A program made the translations under genes and the position numbers. The notes below the pieces were generated by a model, which saw only the letters and a list, made by a program, of their open reading frames with translations, searched no databases and had not been told where the DNA came from. Of a stretch of DNA of 35,042 bases, positions 1-8,191 are shown piece after piece. Position 1 is the first letter of the stretch; each line of letters opens with the position of its first letter. This stretch comes from Fidelibacterota bacterium (GTDB lineage: Bacteria; Fidelibacterota; UBA8477; JABMPR01), in assembly GCA_018650795.1 (NCBI GenBank), contig JABIFG010000311.1, positions 1 to 35,042 on the forward strand, written 5' to 3'.

Positions 1-219
1 ATCCAGATCCTGGATGTAACCAGCCTTGTCACCACCGCCAATGAGAACAGCAGGAGCGCTGGTCATATCGACAGCTTGAATCATTTCTTCATCAATACGA
101 TATTGTTGCCACTCGCTGATGTCGCTATCTTCAAAATCTTCTGTGTAAGCTTGACCAAAAGCAAGACTGAAGCTCAGGGCCATCAGGATTAGCGTAAAAA
201 TAGTAGCTTTTCTTTGCAT
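1..219 (-). CDS. Secreted protein, N-terminal part only (cut by window edge)
   Basis: An open frame of 73 codons runs from an ATG at 219 to the window edge with no stop, so the gene continues outside. The N-terminus (MQRKATIFTLILMALSFSLAFGQ) is a clear signal peptide: a basic start, a hydrophobic core and a likely cut after FGQ. The mature part begins AYTEDFEDSDISEW, an opening common in secreted multidomain proteins of FCB bacteria. A strong ribosome site (GAGGAG) sits about 8 bases before the ATG. It lies 54 bases downstream of the TetR gene on the same strand and may be co-transcribed with it. The function cannot be told from this fragment. Confidence 0.75.
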   Translation of the reverse strand, partial: MQRKATIFTLILMALSFSLAFGQAYTEDFEDSDISEWQQYRIDEEMIQAVDMTSAPAVLIGGGDKAGYIQDLD

Positions 220-273
220 GGAATTATCTCCTCGCTTGATTGTTACTGTTGCGTTTATTTGTAGAGAATTGCT

Positions 274-888
274 TCATTTTGTCTGGCCTGCTTTGCCAAG
301 CAGGCTACCAAGCATTTCTTCTATTTCGTTCTCAGTGATTGATTTACGATCTTTACCTAAAAATACCAGGCCATGAAAAAGACCACCCATAGCCCGCATT
401 ATTAGTCGCGGTTCCATTTCAGGAAATTCACCCTCCTGGATACCCTGTTCAATAAGCTCCATTAATACCTTATACAGGCGATTCTGGTAGACTTTCCATT
501 CGGAACGTTCATTTTCTTCTGGAGTAAATGATTGAGGTGCCTGGAAAAGGAATTCATAGAGTGGACGATCTGTATTCACCAGCTCGACAATCTTTTTTAG
601 CATGGAGATGAAGAGTGTGCGTGGGCTGTCATCACCCCTAGCAATTTCTTCAAGTTCACGCCAGAGACTTCGCCAGCCATTAAGGAGGAGAGCGCTGAAA
701 ATTTCTTCTTTTGAGCTGAAGTAGTAATAGAGCGTCGCTTTTCCGAATCCTGAAACACGAGCGATTTCATCGATCTTGGCTCCCTCCAGGCCTTTTTCCC
801 TAAAAACGGCCAGAGCGCCCTGTAGAATCAACTCTTGCCGAGCGGCTCTTTCGGCGGATTTTCGATTAGCTGTAGCAGTCTTTGTCAT
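274..888 (-). CDS. TetR/AcrR-family transcriptional regulator
   Basis: A 204-residue protein with the TetR layout. The N-terminal helix-turn-helix (about residues 15-65) contains ILQGALAVFREKGLEGAKID, then IARVSGFGKATLYYYFSSKEEIF, the family's DNA-recognition signature. The C-terminal half is a helical ligand/dimer domain with no recognisable ligand. These regulators are usually dimeric repressors released by a small molecule. A perfect inverted repeat just upstream of the gene (905-920) is the obvious candidate for autoregulation. The secreted protein gene at 1-219 follows in the same direction and is the most likely co-regulated target. The inducer is unknown. Confidence 0.9.
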   Translation of the reverse strand: MTKTATANRKSAERAARQELILQGALAVFREKGLEGAKIDEIARVSGFGKATLYYYFSSKEEIFSALLLNGWRSLWRELEEIARGDDSPRTLFISMLKKIVELVNTDRPLYEFLFQAPQSFTPEENERSEWKVYQNRLYKVLMELIEQGIQEGEFPEMEPRLIMRAMGGLFHGLVFLGKDRKSITENEIEEMLGSLLGKAGQTK

Positions 889-904
889 AATTTCCTAACC
901 TCTT

Positions 905-920
905 GTTCGATTATTCGAAC
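905..920. promoter_or_regulatory. Candidate TetR operator (inverted repeat)
   Basis: GTTCGATTATTCGAAC is a perfect 6-bp inverted repeat with a 4-base spacer. It lies 16 bases before the start codon of the TetR gene, just ahead of its AGGAAA ribosome site. Its size, symmetry and place fit autoregulation by the adjacent TetR protein. The assignment is inferred from position only. Confidence 0.5.
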
Positions 921-1121
921 TGTGGGTCGATATTAGCAAAACCAATGCCATAAATAAAGCATAATATTAGCAGTCATTCTCCCAAAAGGTATCAATTTCC
1001 ATCAACTTAGAGAAAACAGGTCGCTGATACACCCTTTTTTTGCGATTTTATTGTATCTAGTCCTGACGATTCCCATTTCTGGGGATATTGCTCAGGTCTT
1101 AAATAACATGGCTCCCCTGAG

Positions 1122-3239
1122 TTACAATTCCACCCTCAAAGGACTGGTAAGAGCCGGCCACTGACCTTTGGCGACATTGCGGCTACCCTTAAAGACCAGA
1201 TAGGAATACTTTCCGTAATGCGGAACCAGTTGCCCAAGGCGAGGCAATGAGCTAAGATCGTCTGAAATGACTACCAGCATTTTTGCTGCAATTTCTTCCT
1301 CTTCAGAGCTCAGAACAAAAGTATGACCTGCCCTTGGAAAGCTTTCGCCATTTATGGTAATACTGGTTTTATCGAGTTGAATCTGTTTTGATAGCTCAGG
1401 TGGTAGTTGGGCAGGATTCAGTGCGAAAATGGCGTAGTTACCTTCCAGACCCAACGTAACATCGTCAGCCGGAGATGCGGGCAGGATATCACCTTCTGTC
1501 AGTGCATCGCCAAATAATTTCAGGGCAGCCTCATCACCATCACGATAATACCAGAAATGTTTCTCCTTTGCGCCCATGGCTGCCGCGACGGTTGCTTCGA
1601 TTTCCTGGGGATAGAGATGGCGAAACAAATTATAGTCAGGATCCAGCTCAAAGGCTGTTGCTTTGCCTTTAACTGTAAATTCGTAGGTGGTTTCAGCTAC
1701 AGGGAGACCAACCAGACCATCCTGATCCTCAACACCTATAAATTTTACTGGAATCCGCAGGTTATATATATCTGATCCAGTTTGAATAACCTTGAATTTC
1801 ACTGTTGTTTCGTCATTCAGGAATTCAGAGTCAAGGAGTTCAACCTTGATTTGGGCCGCTCCAACGCGATCTACCCACTGGGGAATGATATAACTCAGGT
1901 CTTCTCCGGAAGTTTTTTCATAGGCTGCTAGCCATTTTTCCCAGGAAACCTGCTGGCCCTTGTTCTCGGCAAACACATCACGCCAGGCTTGAAAGAACGC
2001 CTCTTCACCAATGACTTCTTCAATCATATGGAAAATCATCATGGTTTTATTATAGCCAATGGTACGACTTTCAGCGTTGTGGCGTGCCTCAAATTCTCGA
2101 ACGGGGAAATCGTTCTCTTTGGTGACATAGTTTTTATACTGTTTTAGAATATCTTTGCGATAATCCCGGGCACTTGAGGCTCCTCGTTTCAGCTTATAAC
2201 GATAGTCAGCACCATAAACTGTCAAGCCCTCACACCAGTTTCCGTTTTCATAATCTACATAAATACTGTTGCCCCACCAGTTGTGGAGCACTTCATGTCC
2301 CAGGGAGGTCATGACAATAAAGGGTAAACGAATGACTTGTTGCCCCAGCAGGGTCCAGGCCGGCATACCATAACCCGTGGGGAAAAAATTCTCTGCCACG
2401 GTAAATCGCTTATAGGGATAGTCACCGATCAGATCAGAGTACATCTTCACGTAACCCACTGTAGCAGGCAAATACGTTTCAAAAAGACTCGTGTCTTCTT
2501 CGAAGAAATAACAGTACACATCCACTTCGCCGGCTTTGGCATGCTTGACACTAAAGGGGGCCGCCATAAACATGAGACCATCGGATTGATAAGGGTTTTT
2601 CCAGCTCTGGGTCTTTGTTTTTGCTGAGCTGGTGCTGGCCGTACTGTTACCGTCGGCAATAGATTCCCAGTTGGCTGGAATGGTCGCCGTTACTTCAAAA
2701 CTCATGAGGCCATCTTCCCCGCGTGGATAATAAAAAGCACCGGGGCTGAAATAAGCACCCTTTTCCAGGATGGTTCCAGTGACTTCTCTGCCTACGTTCT
2801 GGTTGGAAAATTTGACATCAGCTACATCAGCGTCAAAGGTGGCGGAGTATTCCATGGAAAATGTGGTTTCTCCAGCGTTATGATGCTCAAACAGTACCCA
2901 TAATGCCGCTTCTGGTGGGTCTAATGCTAGGATTTTTGTAACTAAATCAGACTCCAGGTCTTCAAGCTTACTAGAATCGAGCAAAACCAAATCTGGCGAG
3001 TGTTCACCAATAGTCAGTCTTGAAATCTGTGCGTTTGGTGCCAGATACATGAGGTTTACCCCATCAGAGACATGCATTTGCCCTGAGTCAGAGAAGATTG
3101 CGGTGTGGTTCTCCACATTTATGCTAAAATCCAGCTTGTGGGATTTGAAGACTACCTCGTTGACCACCTCGGTCTGACAGGAAAAAAGTGTGACAAGCAG
3201 TGAAATGACGCTTAAGAGTGCAATTTTAGTTGTTCTCAT
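1122..3239 (-). CDS. M1-family zinc aminopeptidase, probable lipoprotein
   Basis: A 705-residue M1 (gluzincin) peptidase. The zinc site is visible: HEVLH at residues 315-319 (usual form HELxH), then WWGN and a third ligand Glu at about 337 in NWCEGLT. The spacing from HEXXH to this Glu is 17 residues, one shorter than the classical 18, and Cys replaces the Asn of the usual NEG. The N-terminus carries a lipobox (LFSC, Cys21), so the enzyme is probably lipid-anchored in the envelope. The first 200 residues form the beta-rich N-terminal domain. The ATG has a GAGG site a few bases upstream. It likely trims peptides outside the cytoplasm; the substrate is unknown. It heads a minus-strand stretch rich in metallopeptidases. 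Confidence 0.85.
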   Translation of the reverse strand: MRTTKIALLSVISLLVTLFSCQTEVVNEVVFKSHKLDFSINVENHTAIFSDSGQMHVSDGVNLMYLAPNAQISRLTIGEHSPDLVLLDSSKLEDLESDLVTKILALDPPEAALWVLFEHHNAGETTFSMEYSATFDADVADVKFSNQNVGREVTGTILEKGAYFSPGAFYYPRGEDGLMSFEVTATIPANWESIADGNSTASTSSAKTKTQSWKNPYQSDGLMFMAAPFSVKHAKAGEVDVYCYFFEEDTSLFETYLPATVGYVKMYSDLIGDYPYKRFTVAENFFPTGYGMPAWTLLGQQVIRLPFIVMTSLGHEVLHNWWGNSIYVDYENGNWCEGLTVYGADYRYKLKRGASSARDYRKDILKQYKNYVTKENDFPVREFEARHNAESRTIGYNKTMMIFHMIEEVIGEEAFFQAWRDVFAENKGQQVSWEKWLAAYEKTSGEDLSYIIPQWVDRVGAAQIKVELLDSEFLNDETTVKFKVIQTGSDIYNLRIPVKFIGVEDQDGLVGLPVAETTYEFTVKGKATAFELDPDYNLFRHLYPQEIEATVAAAMGAKEKHFWYYRDGDEAALKLFGDALTEGDILPASPADDVTLGLEGNYAIFALNPAQLPPELSKQIQLDKTSITINGESFPRAGHTFVLSSEEEEIAAKMLVVISDDLSSLPRLGQLVPHYGKYSYLVFKGSRNVAKGQWPALTSPLRVEL

Positions 3240-3294
3240 TTATGACCTCGTTATGGTTTATTCTAATTCTTAAGCAATGCCAGTTACTGTCTCA

Positions 3295-3350
3295 CTGAGG
3301 CTCTCGAAGCGTGACCTTCGCATCAGATACATATGCTTCGAGAGCCTCAG
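3295..3350. repeat. Perfect 16-bp inverted repeat (REP/MITE-like)
   Basis: CTGAGGCTCTCGAAGC at 3295-3310 is perfectly complementary to GCTTCGAGAGCCTCAG at 3335-3350, with a 24-base loop. It lies between the M1 and M16 genes and has no U-tract on the minus strand, so it is not a standard terminator. Sequences of the form 'TGAGGCTCTCGAAGC' look like dispersed palindromic elements. Genomic copy number cannot be judged here. Confidence 0.7.
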
Positions 3351-3392
3351 CATGACGAGCTGGTCACTTTTAAATATCAGCAATTTTCGTTT

Positions 3393-5936
3393 CTACCTCA
3401 CTACAATGGATATGGCGTTTTCTGCTGATAGATATTTGTCAGCAACCCGGTTGACATCATCAAGCCTTACTGCTTTCAGTGCATCCAGAAAGGCCTGATC
3501 ATGATTCATGTCGTTTTCAAAAAAGAGTGATGTTCCCAGATAATAAGCCTGGTTGATGCTAGACAGGCGTCGAAACATCATGCGTCCAAGATACATGTTG
3601 ATGGTTTTTTGAACATCCTCTTCTGTTAATTCACCCAAAGTCTTTTTACTCATAAGTGATGCAAACTGAGGCAATAGGACTTCAGCATTTTGGGGTCGAG
3701 TACCCAGGCTCATATAGAATAATACTTTGTCATCTCGTACTGATGCTGTGGCTGACATGCGATAAGCAAGGCCCTGTTTTTCACGGACATCAAAGGTGAT
3801 TTTGTCATGCAGAATTAGGCCGAGGGCTTTCAGGGCGGCCTCGTCACCGCTTTCAATTTCTTTTACAAAACCCCAGAACAAATATGTACGCTCTCCACCG
3901 CCGGGCAGATCAACATAAACAGGCTGGCTTGGTGTAAGATAGGATTTGTCAGTCAATGGATAAGTTTTTGATGGTGTTTTGCTACCTGCTAGCATCAGTT
4001 TAGAGACCATTTTTTCTGGTTTAGGTGACACCACGCTTACCAGACGATTTTCAGGTGCAAAATATACTCGCGCGAATTTTAAAAGGCTCTCGTAACTCAA
4101 GACCTTCTCATTTTCTTTAGTACTGGACCCATACAGGTGTGAATCAACCTGTTCATCAAAGAGATCCTTCGCTTTATCCTTGCTACCATGCATCATGGAT
4201 TGTGAAAACTTTCCCTGGGCAACCTTGAATTCCTCGGGTGTGGGTACAAAGCCATTCATCTCTGAATTTAGAAAGCCAATTGTCCCGGGAAGATCGTTGG
4301 CCAGGCCTTCAACACGGATATATCCAAAATCAGGATGAAGATAGATGTTATCCATGGGGATCCAGGGGTTGTCATTCACTGTAAATTTCAGACCAAACTT
4401 TTGACCCTGGGCTTGCTTTTCAGTGCTTTTCATACGCTGACCGAAACAATCATGGAGATATTTTGCTGCCTCTTTTCCAAATTCACTCTCGTGGGCAGAT
4501 TTGTATTTAAATAGATAGTGGATAGCCAGTAATTCGGATCCTGGATTCTGTCGTACGATAAGACCCATGCCCTGCTCAGGGGATTGAACCAGGCTGGTCA
4601 TGATTTTTCCAGAGGCTTCAGCTGCTTCGGCGCTCTGGGCATGATGAAAAATGACGGTGGGCTGCATCTTTATTTTGAAGTATTTAAGGGCTGCCGCAGC
4701 CTTGCTAAAATCTTTGGCTGTGGGTAGATCCAGAACTCCATCAATACCAGAGACGGCCAGATCAAAGGCGTTGTATATCCCAAACATATGTGGTTTTTCA
4801 ACATTTTGGAGAAAAGCGGTCTTTTCCCGGGTCGCCATGGAGGCCAGTGTTGTTGAAGCAATTTTGAATTTTGTTTTACTAATGGCTTTATTGAGTTGCT
4901 TGCTGATCGCCTTAGCGTGGCTTTCATTTTTCAAGTTCAGTTTAAGTTCGACATAATTGGCGACTGGGCTTGAGTGAACCTGGATCGAAAGACCGTCAAC
5001 AACATCAGGCCAGGCTGCCTTCAGTTCAGCTTCAATCCTGTTCTGGTTATCATCGAGAGCCATTTCCAGCAACTGTAAAAAACCTTTGCCTTGTCCACCT
5101 GGTAGTGTGTAAATCTGATGCAGGGTGGGTACTTCGCCGCCATAATATCGATCCAGCCAGCTTGCGTTAGACAGGGGTGTTTGACTTGGTTTCAGCAGGC
5201 CAGTTTTCAGGATAGAGTCTGTTGGTCTGAATATAGAGCCCGGAGCCGCCGCGCCATAAATACGATTGATATCTTCCAGCATGGTAGCGGAATCAAAATT
5301 ACCAATGGCGCTTAGAATCATATTATTGGGACGATAGGTTGATGTGTAATAATGGTTCACGGCTTCACGGGTCATGTGTTCAATGGTTGCGTAAGTTCCC
5401 AGGGTCGGCAGGGACAGGGAATGCCCTTTGTAAAGCTCCGCCGCCAGGTTGTATTCCATCTGTGTGGCAGGTTTTGAGAGACTTTGGGCAATTTCTTCCA
5501 GAACGATACCCTTTTCTTTTTCAAATTTTTCGGCAGGTAAGATGGAATTAAACAGCATGTCGGCCTGGATTTCCATCCCGGCAATTTTGTGTTCGGCGGG
5601 CATAACCATCATGAAGTTGGTATAGTAATCACCTGTGTTGGCATTGTTGTAACCTCCAATCAAATCGGTGGCATCATAGAGTTCCCGCTGAGTACGTGTT
5701 GTGGTACCATTAAAGAGCAGGTGCTCCAGCATATGGCTCATCCCGCTGGTTTCATAGGTCTCATAAGCCGAGCCCGTTTTGATAACCACATTCACGCCTA
5801 CCATTGGCAGGGCTTTATTTTCAATGAGCAACACATCCATACCGTTGTTGAGTTTATGGATGGATACACCGGGCTGGGCTGCCATTCCAACTGACAGCAT
5901 GAGCATGATTGCTAAAGAGGTGAATATTTTTTTCAT
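3393..5936 (-). CDS. M16-family zinc metalloprotease (pitrilysin/PqqL-type), secreted
   Basis: An 847-residue inverzincin protease. The inverted zinc motif HxxEH is seen as HMLEH at residues 68-72, in the typical setting SGMSHMLEHLLFNGT. The third ligand is about 76 residues later in IVLEEIAQS (Glu147/148). The chain shows the usual two-lobed layout, with an active N-terminal M16 domain, its partner domain, and an inactive C-terminal pair starting around residue 470; the late sequence REKQGLAYRMSA is the C-terminal signature. A signal peptide (MKKIFTSLAIMLMLSVGMAAQ) sends it to the periplasm or surface. Such enzymes degrade small peptides inside a closing chamber. It follows the phosphoglycerate mutase gene on the same strand, separated by about 100 bases with a palindrome. 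Confidence 0.9.
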   Translation of the reverse strand: MKKIFTSLAIMLMLSVGMAAQPGVSIHKLNNGMDVLLIENKALPMVGVNVVIKTGSAYETYETSGMSHMLEHLLFNGTTTRTQRELYDATDLIGGYNNANTGDYYTNFMMVMPAEHKIAGMEIQADMLFNSILPAEKFEKEKGIVLEEIAQSLSKPATQMEYNLAAELYKGHSLSLPTLGTYATIEHMTREAVNHYYTSTYRPNNMILSAIGNFDSATMLEDINRIYGAAAPGSIFRPTDSILKTGLLKPSQTPLSNASWLDRYYGGEVPTLHQIYTLPGGQGKGFLQLLEMALDDNQNRIEAELKAAWPDVVDGLSIQVHSSPVANYVELKLNLKNESHAKAISKQLNKAISKTKFKIASTTLASMATREKTAFLQNVEKPHMFGIYNAFDLAVSGIDGVLDLPTAKDFSKAAAALKYFKIKMQPTVIFHHAQSAEAAEASGKIMTSLVQSPEQGMGLIVRQNPGSELLAIHYLFKYKSAHESEFGKEAAKYLHDCFGQRMKSTEKQAQGQKFGLKFTVNDNPWIPMDNIYLHPDFGYIRVEGLANDLPGTIGFLNSEMNGFVPTPEEFKVAQGKFSQSMMHGSKDKAKDLFDEQVDSHLYGSSTKENEKVLSYESLLKFARVYFAPENRLVSVVSPKPEKMVSKLMLAGSKTPSKTYPLTDKSYLTPSQPVYVDLPGGGERTYLFWGFVKEIESGDEAALKALGLILHDKITFDVREKQGLAYRMSATASVRDDKVLFYMSLGTRPQNAEVLLPQFASLMSKKTLGELTEEDVQKTINMYLGRMMFRRLSSINQAYYLGTSLFFENDMNHDQAFLDALKAVRLDDVNRVADKYLSAENAISIVVR

Positions 5937-6002
5937 GTGTGACTTCTTTCTAATTTTTTATTTGTGTGGTAATATCGACCAAAACACGGTTATTAATCCG
6001 GT

Positions 6003-6020
6003 CTGGGATTCGAATCCCAG
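6003..6020. repeat. 18-bp perfect palindrome between gpmI and the M16 gene
   Basis: CTGGGATTCGAATCCCAG is a perfect palindrome in the 98-base gap between gpmI and the M16 gene. As RNA it forms a strong hairpin but is not followed by a U-run on the minus strand. It may act as an mRNA stabiliser, a weak terminator or a protein-binding site. It looks like a tRNA T-arm, but no tRNA surrounds it. Confidence 0.6.
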
Positions 6021-6034
6021 CCTGGACAAAATAA

Positions 6035-7594
6035 TTATTTTCTTGAGATCAGAACCTTCGCATCCATCTCTGCGGGGGTTTCAATACCCAGGAGATCCAG
6101 GACGGTTACGCCAATATCTGACAAGACTCCATCTGACAGTCCCACGTTCAGGTGGGCTTCCGAGGCTATATATAGCATCTCCACAGGATTAAGGCTGTGA
6201 CTGGTCCTGACGGCGCCAGTTTCATAGTCAATCATCTGGTCCACATTTCCATGATCTGCTGTCATAAGAATCTGGCCATCGCGCTCCAGGATGGCCGGAA
6301 TAATCCGAGCAACACATTCATCCAGAACCTCAACAGCCTTCACGCCTGCATCAAAATTACCTGTGTGTCCCACCATGTCCCCATTGGCATAATTTACCAT
6401 GATAAAATCGTATTTGTCTTCAGCCAGTTTCGCTAAAAGGCTCTCGGTCACCCGATAGGCTTCCATTTCAGGATGATCGGCAAAGCTCGCAGGGTCAAAA
6501 CGTCCCTTCAGTTCTTCCCGATCTTCATTTTTATAGGGGGTGGTCAGCTTGCCATTAAAAAAACTGGTTACATGGGGGAATTTCTGGGTTTCAGCCATAC
6601 GTAATTGGCGCAAGCCCGCTTCAGCAATGAGTTGGCCAACAGTGACTGGCGATTCAGTGTCGCCAGTGCCAGCTTCAATGAGCAGGAAATTCTCAAAACC
6701 ATCATAGTAGGCCGTCATGCCGGCATAAATTATGTCCAGTTCTTGTTTTGGTGCACCGGGATAGTTTTTTGCTGTAAAAGCCAAGGTTAATTGAGTCGCC
6801 CTGTCCTGGCGGTAGTTTGTATGCAGAACCACATCACCAGCATGGATTCCGGCATAACCTTCCATGACAAAGGGTTGGATATATTCATCAAACATGTCCT
6901 CACCACTGGGCGTTTTATCCTGCTCCCACGAGCTTTGAATGGCTTCAGCGGCTGAGGTCATAGTACGACCTTTGCCTGAAACAATGCAGTCATAAGCTTG
7001 ATCTGTGATTTCCCAGACTTTACCGCGGTCCATCCCATAATAACGACCCATGAGAGTGCCGATGGAGACATTGTCCACTTCAGACATGACCTGTTCAAGC
7101 TTGCTTAAATGCTCCAGGGCAGATCGTGGCGGCGTGTCACGTCCATCCAAAAAGGGGTGAATGACAATTTTACCGTCAGGATTCTCATTGTTGGCCTGGC
7201 GAATAAACTTGAAGAGGTGGTCATAGTGTGCGTGGACGCCTTCATCCTGTAGAAGGCCGAAGAGGTGGAAGGCAGAATCTCTGGTTTGCCATTGTTGCAT
7301 CATGGTTTTCCACAGGTCGCTATTGTAAATCTGTCCGCTTTCCAGTTTATCGTTGATTCGTTTGAGTTCCTGAGTCACAACCTTACCGGCACCCATACTT
7401 AAGTGTCCCACTTCGCTGGATCCCTGAAAACCTTCTGGTAATCCCACAGATTCTCCAGAAGCCCCTAACAAGCTGCGGGGATATGTCTGACGATAGTGAT
7501 CAAGGTTGGGTGTATTGGCAGCCAACACGGCATTACCCTCAGTTCTTTCGGTATATCCCACACCATCGAGAACAATAAGTACAACAGGTTTCAT
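6035..7594 (-). CDS. gpmI: 2,3-bisphosphoglycerate-independent phosphoglycerate mutase
   Basis: A 519-residue protein that interconverts 3- and 2-phosphoglycerate in cytoplasmic glycolysis/gluconeogenesis using two metal ions (usually Mn). The alkaline-phosphatase-like fold is clear: VVLIVLDGVGY at the N-terminus (metal ligand Asp10), GNAVLAANTPNLD, and the catalytic serine in GSSEVGHLSMGAG (Ser60; the usual form is GNSEVGH). Later signatures are HPFLDGRDTPPRSA, MGRYYGMDR, NYRQDRATQL, NYANGDMVGHTG and TADHGNVDQM. Length is normal for the family (about 510). It stands between the M16 protease and an SRPBCC gene with no other glycolysis genes nearby. The ATG at 7594 starts right before the conserved first strand. 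Confidence 0.97.
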   Translation of the reverse strand: MKPVVLIVLDGVGYTERTEGNAVLAANTPNLDHYRQTYPRSLLGASGESVGLPEGFQGSSEVGHLSMGAGKVVTQELKRINDKLESGQIYNSDLWKTMMQQWQTRDSAFHLFGLLQDEGVHAHYDHLFKFIRQANNENPDGKIVIHPFLDGRDTPPRSALEHLSKLEQVMSEVDNVSIGTLMGRYYGMDRGKVWEITDQAYDCIVSGKGRTMTSAAEAIQSSWEQDKTPSGEDMFDEYIQPFVMEGYAGIHAGDVVLHTNYRQDRATQLTLAFTAKNYPGAPKQELDIIYAGMTAYYDGFENFLLIEAGTGDTESPVTVGQLIAEAGLRQLRMAETQKFPHVTSFFNGKLTTPYKNEDREELKGRFDPASFADHPEMEAYRVTESLLAKLAEDKYDFIMVNYANGDMVGHTGNFDAGVKAVEVLDECVARIIPAILERDGQILMTADHGNVDQMIDYETGAVRTSHSLNPVEMLYIASEAHLNVGLSDGVLSDIGVTVLDLLGIETPAEMDAKVLISRK

Positions 7595-7706
7595 ATATTC
7601 AATTCTTTCATGTTAACACATTTCATCGCTGGCATGAATTTAGGATTTGTTACCGCGTTGGGAACCGTGAATTACATGTATATCTTGGTTATGCGAGGAT
7701 TTCAAG

Positions 7707-7726
7707 CACCCGACTTAAGTCGGGTG
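7707..7726. repeat. 20-bp perfect palindrome
   Basis: CACCCGACTTAAGTCGGGTG is a perfect palindrome about 15 bases downstream of the SRPBCC stop (minus strand) and about 110 bases upstream of gpmI. The flanks do not extend it and no U-run follows on either strand. It could be a dispersed repeat, a binding site or a weak stem-loop terminator. Confidence 0.6.
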
Positions 7727-7740
7727 TTAAAGAAACCCCA

Positions 7741-8187
7741 TCAACGAAGGGATTCCTTTAATGAATCCAGCACAATTTCCCAGGCATGGTCAAAATAAGC
7801 ATAGGTCTCATCCCACTTTTCGCCATCCAGCCAACCGAGGTGATCAAGAGAAACCCTGGTTTGTCTGGCGTCAACCTCTTCAAGCTGAATGACAACCCAG
7901 GTTTTATGGGAATGATTCCGAACTTCAGGGATTGTAGGTGGGGCATTCCAGGTGAAGGAGAGCATCCTTGGGGGTAGAAAACTCAAAACTTGATTGCCTT
8001 CACCGCCACGAGTGCCTTCCGGGTTATCCAAAAGGAAATATATTTCGTAGGGACCCCCGGGTGTGAGCTCAATCTTATTATCCAGGCCTAAAAAGGTTTT
8101 CAAGCCGGCGTGAGTGGTCCACTTCTCCCAGCTGGATTTCAAGTCGGCCTGCACAAGTATGCTTTTGTGGAGACGCTTATTATTCAT
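7741..8187 (-). CDS. SRPBCC / AHSA1-like domain protein
   Basis: A 148-residue single-domain protein of the START/Bet v1-like fold, AHSA1-type. The pattern is typical: HKSILVQADLKSSWEKWTT at the start, TPGGPYEIYF in the first strands, LSFTWNAPP mid-way, then TRVSLDHLGW and a long C-terminal helix beginning WDETYAYFDHAWEIVLDSL. Such proteins bind hydrophobic ligands or client proteins; the ligand is not predictable here. The start lies 4 bases after the stop of the M32 peptidase gene, so the two are probably one transcript with translational coupling. No signal peptide, so cytoplasmic. Confidence 0.8.
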   Translation of the reverse strand: MNNKRLHKSILVQADLKSSWEKWTTHAGLKTFLGLDNKIELTPGGPYEIYFLLDNPEGTRGGEGNQVLSFLPPRMLSFTWNAPPTIPEVRNHSHKTWVVIQLEEVDARQTRVSLDHLGWLDGEKWDETYAYFDHAWEIVLDSLKESLR

Positions 8188-8191
8188 AAGA

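Noticed and set aside
5990-6030. tRNA-like T-arm (GGGATTCGAATCCC)
   Set aside because: It is a perfect palindrome whose loop would be one base too long, and no anticodon arm, D arm or acceptor stem lies beside it on either strand.
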